Assembly: GCA_038093515.1 (NCBI GenBank)
Contig: JBBPSI010000082.1
Location: 1 to 64,000, forward strand
DNA: 64,000 nucleotides
Source of the DNA: Butyriboletus loyo
Taxonomy: Eukaryota > Basidiomycota > Agaricomycetes > Boletales > Boletaceae
Direction: 5' to 3'
The notes under the pieces were generated by a model, which was not told the origin of the DNA, made no database searches, and saw only the letters and a program-made list of their open reading frames with translations. This document shows, piece after piece, positions 13,801 through 23,548 of this stretch. Made by a program: the position numbers and the translations under genes. The first letter of the stretch is position 1, and each line of letters opens with the position of its first letter.

Positions 13801-16800
13801 TAATATCTGCACTGCACCCCGAATGTATGTTGCATTCATGGAACTCGAGCGCCCGCTCAACTCTGCTAATTTCAACCCTTCAGTGGCCTTTGACCGCCAT
13901 TCACGACTGCTCCTTCAACGAGACCGTCGTCTCGCGCATGCTCTCGATGGAATCTTGGGGGACGTCATCCTCGCGGATCCTTCAGATTATGGTGTTGACC
14001 TCGCAGTTGGCAAGATTTTCACTAGCCACAGGGCAGGTGCACACAAATGGGAGCAGTTGCAGTATCCGAATGCTCGATGGCTGACATGCAGAACTAAAGC
14101 AACCGGGGATCAACCGTCGCAAACAGTGCACCTTGACCTGCTCAATGGTGTGCTTCGAGTGGATGGTCAACCATTGGGTGGATTGCCACGTGCGATTAAG
14201 GACTCTCCAGAATGCCAGCGGATCTTTCGTGATGTCCGTGCATGCTGCACCTTCCAATGTAACATACGTTACTGATCAGCATTTGCAGCAAGGCTTCTTT
14301 CTCATACCATCCGATCTCCCAGGAATGGATTTCACGACCCTAGCTACGACGTCAAAGCACAAGGTATGTAACATGCGCCAGCTTGAACCCCTCGTGACAC
14401 AATCGTGATTCAAATACATGCAGGTGCACTTTTCGCTGCGAGGTGACAATCTAGTGGTTCGAGCACAATGCAATGAATCACGTGATGTCCTCGAGCTGAT
14501 TCCTCCGACGAAACTGCGGGGAGACCTTCCGCCAACGCTCGTCGATGGCCATATTCACTGGTTGAACCTGTCCACAAAGACCCTCGAGATACGCCCTCTC
14601 GGACTGCTATGGGAACAGTCTTCAGAAAATTGGAGGATTGACTGCGCATCTGGGGAGTTTCGTACGCACAAAGGTCGCGAGACCCTAGTCGATATCCGAA
14701 GTTCAACGTGGCAAATGGTTTCGCAGTGTTTCAAGTGTCTCAACAATCTCGACCATCGCGAGGATTTATATAAACATGTCCATCTCAACAATCTCGGCCA
14801 TTTCGACGATATCAGCTCATTTCTCAAGCACCGGGCCAACAATCTCCTCGTTTCTGTTTCACCCATGGACTCTCTTCCATACGTTCCAATGCAGCGACTC
14901 TCTGTTACATTGGATCGCTGTGGGTTGTCCTTTTTTGTCAATGAGCGGGAAGAACTTGAGTCCCGTGACTTCAAGGATATGGTTTACGACGAGGATCAAT
15001 GCGTTGGGACACTCTTCGGTTTGGAGAACCTCCTCGTTCTCCGGCAGAAAATTCCCCTTCCAGAAGAACTCATTCCCAGACGCATCATCATACCGCGTGG
15101 ACCTCTTGAAAAGCATGGCGATCATCGTGTTCGGGTCGAGAACGAATCTACTGCCTATCATATCTACAACGTGGATGCTGAACTGGGCCGCTTGGCATGG
15201 AATGGCAGCTTAGAAAGCACGCAATATCTTGCCAATCTGCATGCGATGACTAGCTGTCATAGGCCTGATCCACTGACGGGCAAAACGGGTGCTCAAGCAG
15301 CACTTTGTCTATTACAGTCAGCTGGGTGTCGCTCAATCATGAAACTCAAAACCCTCGATGGGAACTGGACTGCAACCCAATATCCCCAAATCAATTCTGC
15401 ATACCAGGAAATCCTTCATAGATATTACTGGAATCGCAGTGCATATGACAAAGAACCCGTCAGTGTTGCAGACAAGCGTGCAGCGCGACGAGCTGCGTAT
15501 CTATTCCCCCCGCATGCTACTGGACCATCCCTGGAAGACTGTGACAACAGTGACTACTTGACCCTAGATTCGGACTTGGAGCTTCAGGATATCGCCTCTA
15601 CTGCAGCATCTGCCGTTTGCCGCTGGCCCTCCAGTGTGCTCATTATAAATATTATATCGAACTGGGCGGAACTGTGGAATGGCGGCATCGGTGCGGATAC
15701 TGATACTCAACCCCTTCTGGACGACGGCCCGGGAATATGGTCGAATCCCGAGCTTGTGCAGACACTACTGAACAAGGTACACGACACCCTGGAGAACAGG
15801 GAGGGAACTCGTCGGCGCTTTCAGTTGTTATTCTTACTTCCAGAAATGGCGTACTGTTCACCATACCATCAAGCCGCCTTCCTCTCAATGCTCATAACAT
15901 TCGCCAAACAGTCGCAATCCGATTCAAGCGATCCACAGATCCATGTTGGGTGCAAGATTTTGGATGGATATCGTCTCACTGAGGAAGTCTTGCGGTATCA
16001 TATTTATAGGTTCCTTAAGGAGCCTGAATGGGGTTGGGACCGGCACGAGGAGGAGGCTGTTATCGATCATGCTGTGAAACGCTTGCTCAAGGACTGGTCA
16101 TCTGATACCCCTCCGAAGGTCTCGTTGAATTCTCATTACTGGGACGTGGCAGGTTTAACAGACAGCCTCCGAGAACTATTCTTCAGCTGCTGCCGCAACT
16201 TCTATCTCAAGGAACATCTTATACGTGTCCTTGCAGACGGACTACCCACTCTTCAGCGCCCGGTCTCGTCTCTGGTATATATTCTCGATGAGCATACACC
16301 GTTGCAGATTACAGTCGATCAGCTGCTTTCAAGCCGACCGGCGCCAGAATTACCTCCCCGTAGCTTTTTCTTGCGCGACAGCTATAAGAACAACAAGACG
16401 TCATCGAATGATACTCCCACATTGGACCAACTATTCTCTTCTCTTCGAACCAACCCTTCAATCAAACGGGCATACATCACCCGCCTTAATGCCAGTGCAC
16501 AACACGTTCGCGAGGATTCCCAAATACCACACAGAGTAGCAGCGGATACTCTCATCCAGCCACTGAAGAAACATTACGCACAGTGTAGAGTAACCTACAT
16601 GGATGCTTTGGCCATCCTCAAGCAGAGTCTTGGTCCAACAACTGATATCCATGAACAAGTACTACTCGAGCGATTTGGCCAATGGCCACAGATTACAGCA
16701 GATGTCCTCTTGCGATATCTGGCATCCACGTCGTCGATCGACCTCCCTAGACAGTGGGAGAAATGTTTGGTGTCATTAGCCCTGTTCCTTTTGGACCTTC

Positions 16801-19800
16801 AGCGTGCCCGGAGATTGCTCCGATTTGCTCTGGATGGTCTTGAAGAAGAGCTTTCGATGGAATTGCAGAACGAAGGATGTGACGGTTGGAATGCTGAAGA
16901 CCACCCAGATTGGTTGTTGATCCAGGTGCGTTTCTGGTGTTCGAGGGATAGTCCCTACTAACGATGCTGTTTTATTTTGTCAGATTCAGGGAAATTTTCT
17001 GATTCGTCGCACGCAGGTAGTGGCCGCAATGGAAATGATGTCCCCACAATCCGGGGAAAATACTGTAATCCAGGTCAACATGGGCGAGGGGAAATCATCT
17101 GTGATCATTCCCATCGCAGCTGCCACTCTCGCCGATGGAAAACAGCTTGTCCGTGTCATTGTTCCAAAAGCACAGACGGTCCAAATGTTCGAATCACTCG
17201 TTTCTCGCCTCGGCGGACTCGCCAACAGGCCAATATACCACCTGCCCTTCTCTCGTACCCCAGAGTACAACCAGAGTGGCGAATTGATCAGCCTTCAAAT
17301 TGATGATTTACACAAGCTCATGTCTCAATGCATGGCTGAGCGTGGAATTTTACTCGTCCAGCCCGAGCACGTCGCATCACTCAAGTTGATGAGTGTGGAG
17401 GAGCAGATACGCACAGGCAAACCTTTCGCCAATCCGTTACCGAAGCTTCAGAAATTGATTTACCAGCACATTACGACAGCCCAATCGGTGAGCACGAATA
17501 TTATATCTATGATCGTTCGATACAGCTGACTATTTAACATAGCTGCCGGGTGACAGCCTTGTAGGCAGCATGTTTCGACTGCTATGCCAGTTACCAGATT
17601 ACATGAGTAAAAAGGACGCTGTTCCTGTTGGCCATCATGGCGAGCGCGGTGGGCATGCTCACTGTGCTTCGGACAGTGCATCCAAGTGGCTGAGTCTTCA
17701 AACGTGGATTCATTCTCATGCTCGAGATATCCTGGACGAGAGCGACGAGATCCTTCATCCGCGATTCCAACTGATTTACACAATCGGCCACCGGCAACAC
17801 ATGGACGGATACCCTGATCGATGGACCATTACTCAACAGGTCCTCATGCTTGCGAAGAAGCATGCAGATTCCCTTTCCAGATATGTCCCTGACTCCATGG
17901 AGTATGAACGCGGTCCACCTGGATCGTTTCCATACATCCGCATTGAGCGAGCCTCTGACGTTGGTCGAGACCTAATATCATCCATTGCGGAAGACGTGAT
18001 GGCTGGACGACTTCCCGTTTTCAAGTTTCAAAACATCTCCCCAGCCCTGCATGACGCGATTCGCAGTTTCATATCCGAAGAAGATGTGCTCCGGGCTCCC
18101 GATACGCTCAGCATGGTGGAGGAGTATGCTAAGGATCTGCACGAAAGTCATTTGTGGAATGGACTACTACTACTCCGTGGTCTCCTGGCCTCCAACATCC
18201 TGCTGTTTGCTCTCACGGAGCGAAGATGGCGTGTTGACTATGGTCTTGACCTGCGCTCGCAAGACTCCGACCGTTCCAAGCCCTTCACAATGTTTGCCGT
18301 CCCGTATCGAGCGAAAGATGTGCCTGCACCCAACACCCAGTTCGGCCATCCAGATATTACTATCATTCTCACATGCCTATCTTACTACTATACTGGCCTC
18401 AGTGAGAAGCAGCTGAGAGTTTCATTCGAAGTCTTGCTAGACCAGGATGACCCAACGATGGAATACGCACTTTGGGTGAAAGAGTACGATTCCGAGACAG
18501 TTCCGGACTCGCTCCAGGAACTCGGTGAGATCAACCTCAAGTCATCGGAGCAATGGGACAAGGTCGTATTCCCGCTTTTCGCTCGAAATCAGGCAGTGAT
18601 AAATTTCTACCTCTCGCGGGTGGTGTTCCCACAGGAAGCCAAAGAATTTCCTTCGAAACTTTCCGCGTCTAGCTGGGATTTAGCAGAGAAACGGGAAAAG
18701 GCTATCACCGGTGAGTGAATCCACAGTTTATCCCGTGCCGTCCAACCCGGTCGCTGAACCAAGCGCCAGGATTCTCGGGCACGAACGACGGTCGATGGCT
18801 GTTACCCATGTCTATTGCTCAGCGCGACCTCGACCACCAGCAAGGGACCAATGCCAGGGTTCTCGCATACCTTCTTCAACCCGAAAATGACTTTTATATG
18901 CTAACTCACGAGAATGGCAAACGACGGACTACGGTTGAATTCCTGTACATGGTGGTCAAGCAACAGCCCGAAATTCGTGTCTTGCTGGATGTTGGTGCAC
19001 AAATCCTTGATCTTACCAATCGTCAGGTGACCGAAGCATGGCTCGACATCGCCCGGGATGCTGCTGGTGCCATCTATTTCGATGCGAATGATGAATTAAG
19101 CGTGCTCATGAAAAATGGCACCACTCAATCATTGCTATCGTCGCCGCTTTCTCAGCAGTTAGATCGTTGCGTTGTCTATCTGGATCATGCACACACAAGG
19201 GGCACGGACCTCAAACTCCCTATCGGGTCCCGAGCAGCTGTCACACTAGGACCGAAGGTCACAAAAGATCAGCTGGTGCAAGGTTTGTCTCAGCACTATC
19301 ATTCGATGTCTCAGTCTCACAGTGTGCGATTCCCAGGGTGCATGCGGATGCGCAAGTTGGGTCATGGTCACTCGGTCATGTTCTTTGCTCCACTCGGGGT
19401 TGATCAGACCATCCGTGCTGTGGTCGGCAAAAAAGATTCGAACACCCAAGTGTCTACCATCGACATTTTATGCTGGGCAATACACGAGACCTGCACCGAT
19501 ATACACGAGCGAGCTCCTTACTGGGCACAACAAGGCATGGGCCACAAATCGAGACACGACGCCTGGTCCCGTTTTTGCAATAATGAAGTCGGGGCAGATC
19601 AACTGGCGGATGTATGGCTTCAGCCAGAACTGAAATCGCTGGTCGATCTATATGCACCCTGTGGGACCAAAAATGTCCCTCGTACGTTGTCAGCGCTGGA
19701 TCCAGGGATCCGCCAACGCTGTAAAGACCTGGGGGTTCTATCACTTCCCACTGCACAGATGGAAGAAGAGCAAGAACGGGAGGTTAACCGTGAGCGGGAG

Positions 19801-20649
19801 CGTGAACGAGAGGTGGAACTGCCTCCCAGGGCAATACCGGCGAGACATAACCTTCATTCAGACATCGTCAACTTCGTGAACACCGGTGATCTTCCTCCAT
19901 TGCACTCCACCAGCGCCTTTCATCCCGTCTTCACAACGCTCGAAAACAGTTCTGCAGCTACCCGTGACGCAGACGTCTGGAGCTCATTTATCTTGGCGAC
20001 AACGGACTTCTGTAATACGATCAGACCCGAGTCCACTCTCGGGACCATAGATCAATATCTTCGACCTATCCAGTGGATTCTCTCCCGCAAACCCATGAAG
20101 GACCGCGACCAAGTACTCGTTCTGCTGAGCCCAGTTGAGGCTGATTTCTTGATGCCATCCATCAGGGCAAGCGAATTCGTCCACCTTCATGTGTATGCAC
20201 CCCGCACATCCCAGAGAATGAAACCATCCGACGATCTCCAACTTTATTCCATCCCTCCCCTGCCCTCCGACTGGACTCCGCCTTGGGCTCTGATCGACCA
20301 GCTCAACGTGTTCGCTGGGCAGCTCTATCTCAGAGACTATCAAGCGTACGTCCGACTATGTCGTTTCCTCAATGTACCTACGACGGATTCGCCAAACGAT
20401 GGAGTACTCCGGTGGAATCTGTTCGACATCCCTGGTAGTTTCGAAGAGAACGAAATCAGGTTCTCAGGTTCGCCGCTGCCTTGCATGTGGGCGCTATTTG
20501 CCATGCGGAACAGAGGGCGACCCTTCACGCACACGCACATGGGCAAATTGTTTCAAGGGCAGCCACTAACGGAGAAAGACTTTCAGGCAACAACGTGGGC
20601 TGCGTCTGGTCACAATCCTCCTGCATCTACAACAACATCTATGTGCTGA
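10867..20649 (+). CDS. Giant DUF6606-DUF3638-DUF3645 protein, copy A
   Basis: Member of a very large fungal protein family of unknown function. Eight exons by eye: 10867-11203, 11248-13824, 13884-14233, 14289-14363, 14424-16925, 16984-17487, 17543-18710 and 18770-20649; all phases close, giving about 3130 residues. The N-terminal region is DUF6606-like. DUF3638 begins near residue 1960 and contains a Walker A-like NMGEGKSSVIIP (about 1981-1990) and, near 2180, a Walker B-like ILDESDEIL, suggesting a helicase- or SecA-like P-loop ATPase core. DUF3645 follows near 2360 (FAVPYRAKDVP, then FGHPDITIILTCLSYYY). A charged Glu/Arg segment (VNREREREREVE) lies near 2470. Compared with copy B the C-terminus is shorter: about 130 bp corresponding to 46330-46460 is missing and the last codons are out of register, so the basic tail of copy B is absent. 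Start chosen by alignment to copy B. Biochemical role unknown. Confidence 0.9.
18575..19205 (+). repeat. 631-bp tract with no difference from copy B (44299-44929)
   Basis: Comparing by eye at a constant offset of 25724, I find no difference between position 18574 (g here, a in copy B) and position 19206 (g here, c in copy B). The tract covers the end of exon 7, the whole 59-nt intron 18711-18769 and the first part of exon 8. Both paralogues differ at many positions elsewhere, especially in the N-terminal half. Confidence 0.85.
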
Positions 20650-21824
20650 TGGACGATAAATCTTTCATCATTGCTGAGCAATGGTAAGTTTTCGGACAGG
20701 TAAACGTTGACGGAGGACTCATCATCTCTTTTGCAGCCTTGTCCGAGTGTTCGTTCTTCCACTATGTAGTCTTCTTGTACTCCCATTGTAAATTCCCGTG
20801 CGATACATCACTACGTAGACAAGACAACTGCATGTAATGTCCGACGAAGGGCTTCGAGTACCCCATGGAACAATAAACAAGGATATAAAAAAACAGGCCT
20901 GGTTCCTCTGATAGCTGGCCGAGGTCACCAAGGATTCTGTTCTCGAACTCACATGAAAGCCGAGCGTATCGCAGACGACCCACATTATCGCGCTGGGAAG
21001 ACCATAAACCTGATCATGATCTGACTCAATGACTCGCTGTACGACCGTGAAAATACTCCTATTCTGCCCCGGCTTCGAGACAGAACGTTTGAGGGCTCAA
21101 TAATTCCGTATGTGTTCATTTGTCGTTCCTTGTACTCACCTCGAGCCCGCCGTTTGACCGGGCACCAGCGACGTCGGCAACAACGACCACAACACGCTTT
21201 TCGAGCGATCCTTCCGCGCCGAAGACCGAGGTGTGCACAGTGACACTGAGCTGCACAGCTTGCAATCTTTGACCGGCGCTGTGTACTACGAGATCGAGAG
21301 AAGAGGCGGTGGGGAGACAGGCGGCAGCGCGCAGCGCCGTCGGGCACCGTAGGCCATCCTGGGGCTGTAGGTGAGCTGCGGACACATGCGATTAGTCGTT
21401 CTACGACGCGTGCAGTGAAAGCGACATGCCCGAGGCCGGAGGACTAGGAGGACGAAAAAAGCACTAGTCACATGTATTATTTAACGGACGGGAGGAATAG
21501 TGAGACGAAGGGAGGACTCCTACAGATCGGGTTGGGATTGAAAGGAACCAAAAAAAATCCAGCAAACATACGTTCTGGCGAATGTGACGAATGACAAAGT
21601 AGTTTGGTCAGTCCCCAGGGAGATCATCGAGCAATTGGAACCAAGTAGGCACTCCGCAATATTTCGGATTAAAATGCGGCCAAGCGTACCACAACAGTTG
21701 TCTAAGAACTGCATCTACTACTCAACGGGACATACTTACTCACATTCATCCAACTAGCAGACGGGCTTTCATGAAGAGTACAGTTCTTATTTTGTCTCGA
21801 TACCTATGCGTACACGTCAACAAG
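20650..21824. other. Intergenic stretch after copy A
   Basis: The first 130 bp are related to the 3' flank of copy B, sharing the string tttgcagccttg. A minus-strand open frame at 21116-21385 (with SLDLVVHSAGQRLQAVQLSV and SLEKRVVVVVADVAGA) looks protein-like and ends at a possible GTGAGT donor, but I recognise no family and cannot link it to other exons, so it is not called as a gene. Confidence 0.4.
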
Positions 21825-22200
21825 GCCACAAGTACCGTCCACGCTCTCCCTGATACTCTCAAATATACGAACGGCAGTCGTGTAGTCGCTCACGCGCAGT
21901 GCCGCGCGAACAGCAGCCACGATGACGCTGGGAGAGGGAATGAGATCGTGGGTGAAACAGTTGTTCAAGCCACGTTGTACCTCAAAGAGGCCGCATCTGC
22001 ACCTTGGAAGAAGGTTTCAGAGGTCTCCTGGCCATGTGGCATCCGACGACGAGAAGTGAACGCTAGTGAGGGAAGCACGACGAAGGGCTGCGCTGGCAGT
22101 GCGGTACGCATCCGTCGCTCGGGATACGTCTGATACGAGTTACTATACGTGTTGAAACGATCATCGAGGTCTCGGGACCGAGCAGGGACAAAGCTGCACC
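21825..22200 (-). pseudogene. COX6: Cytochrome c oxidase subunit 6 (Va-type) relic
   Basis: In functional organisms this nuclear gene encodes a matrix-side subunit of mitochondrial complex IV. On the minus strand I read, in order, a Ser-rich presequence-like piece (RRASLTSVHFSSSDA), then HGQETSETFFQG in another frame, then LFEVQRGLNNCFTHDLIPSP, and then AALRVSDYTTAVRIFESI in a third stretch. These match the order of the Cox6/COX5A family: HGEET, FELQRGLNN, DLVPSP, RVNDYATAVRIFE. At least two single-base frameshifts separate the pieces (one near 22040, one near 21990), and the C-terminal block (EAYLEELKP in the family) is missing after 21825. The copy is therefore non-functional. A working copy presumably exists elsewhere in the genome. 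Confidence 0.72.
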
Positions 22201-22204
22201 ACAA

Positions 22205-22315
22205 AATGTGATGTGCGCTATGGTACTCACATGTCGAGATCTGAAAAATATGAAATAAAATAAAATAAAAATCTGAAACTGAAAGCCAAGATCACGAAAG
22301 AAACGAGCGAGTCAT
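22205..22315 (-). repeat. Inverted copy of the copy A leader segment
   Basis: The minus strand here reads ctcgtttctttcgtgatc, then ttggctttcagtttc, then an AT-rich run, then gatctcgacat and gcacatcac. The same order occurs on the plus strand at about 10692-10795, just upstream of copy A. The AT-rich run contains a five-base microsatellite (aaata, about 22247-22270). Confidence 0.65.
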
Positions 22316-22439
22316 TTTTTAATTACCGTCGACGGCGATATAAATCTAATTAGTAAGCCTGGCCCGATACACTCCGCTGTGCACGCGAGGTGGCTGTGAC
22401 CTGTGGCTGTGACCTTTCCAGTCCTCCCGAATACTACAT

Positions 22440-22945
22440 CGACCACTGATCTACTCAATCCTGAAACGACGAGCTCACCGATAGTCCTATATCGTATGAT
22501 TATGCTGTTACCCGCATTTGTTTCCCTGTCCAGCTCCCCGAAAAGAATGACTATACCCTTGAGAACGATCTTTCACTAGCTCGTGCAGTGCGCGCAGCTG
22601 CCCATCCTTATAGCACACATGTCGAAGGAACCTCTGAACTTCAATGACATTGCATCACAAAGATACTAGACAAAGGCCGCGTATCTCTCATCTGCGCGTA
22701 ATGCAAAGAGGCCTCTAGTAGGAGATAGGTCCTCCATATAACTATTGACATTAATGGGCAGCTTACTCCAATTTGCCATGAACAGCACAGAATGTTCGAA
22801 TCTCCTAGATAACAGGTAAAAAAGCGTTCATGCAACACAGGACTGCCGTCGTACTCACCAAAATTAAAATGAATGATCAGTGTGGTACATGTATATAAAC
22901 TCCAAAATCATTGAGGGTCTCCAAGGCAATTAAAGATGCAACCCA
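22440..22945 (+). pseudogene. Relic of a third DUF6606-type giant gene (N-terminal exons only)
   Basis: The plus strand carries decayed sequence matching exon 1 of copies A and B: cctgaaacgacgagctcacc at 22459, gattatgctgttac near 22497, gagaacgatctttcactagc at 22561, then gcccatccttatagcacaca, and atcacaaagatactagacaa near 22653. It contains a TGA in the region corresponding to the conserved W-H-R-I block, small deletions, and loss of the splice donor. Fragments of the start of exon 2 (gccgtcgtactcaccaaaat near 22847, then ggtctccaaggcaat at 22916) follow in order. Nothing of the remaining 8.5 kb of the gene is seen before the minisatellite at 23056. It is therefore a truncated third paralogue, in the same orientation as the two long copies. 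Confidence 0.85.
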
Positions 22946-23055
22946 ACAAGATGTAACTTACGGATGGCAGAGACACAGCGGGCAAAAGACTGGTTGCACG
23001 GGGGGCTGAGCCAGCCTATCAGTAAAACAGTTTCTGGTTCCCGGTGGTAGCCGAG

Positions 23056-23135
23056 CGGTTCTGACGGGTTCTGACGGGTTCTGACGGGTTCTGACGGATT
23101 CTGACGGGTTCTGGCTGATCCTGACTGGTTCTGAC
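23056..23135. repeat. 10-bp minisatellite (ggttctgacg)
   Basis: About eight head-to-tail units of ggttctgacg; the first four or five are nearly perfect and the last ones diverge (ggttctggct, gatcctgact). On the minus strand the array is open and would read as Arg-Thr-Arg-Gln-Asn-Pro-Ser-Glu-Pro repeats, but there is no other sign that it is translated. Confidence 0.9.
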
Positions 23136-23548
23136 CACTAACCGTTTCACTGATGCCAATGTCCATCGCTACGGTGGAAAACTATGTTGCACACCACCCT
23201 GCCGCCGGCATCCGTAAGTTCTCAGATCAGACAATTATTGGCGGTGCTCCGGTTACTCCACCGCGTAGCTGATTGGAATGATGCCCCTGGGTGTGTGCCA
23301 AGTAAGTTGGGTAATTATGATATGTTGCTGCCAAGGGCCTCATCTCCATCTCGTCAGCATACCGCGATAGCGGGTATAAGGTGTACTTGGTCTGCCTCAA
23401 TGTCCCCATAAGGGTGTCTCTCGCTGGCATCCATATGGATCGGTGCCGGCATTTTCTCGTTGCCCTAAACCATAGAAGCAGCACAGGATGGACCTTATAA
23501 TTACTTATTCTTTGAGTAGGCGTTCTGGACGCCCTCCTCATTCCTTTC

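Noticed and set aside
21116..21385. Minus-strand gene with a Val/Ala-rich 89-codon frame
   Set aside because: Protein-like, but no family is recognised and no neighbouring exons could be joined.
22930..23166. Minus-strand open frame with Arg-Thr-Arg-Gln-Asn-Pro-Ser-Glu-Pro repeats
   Set aside because: It is only the translation of a 10-bp minisatellite, with no start context, signal or flanking coding sequence.
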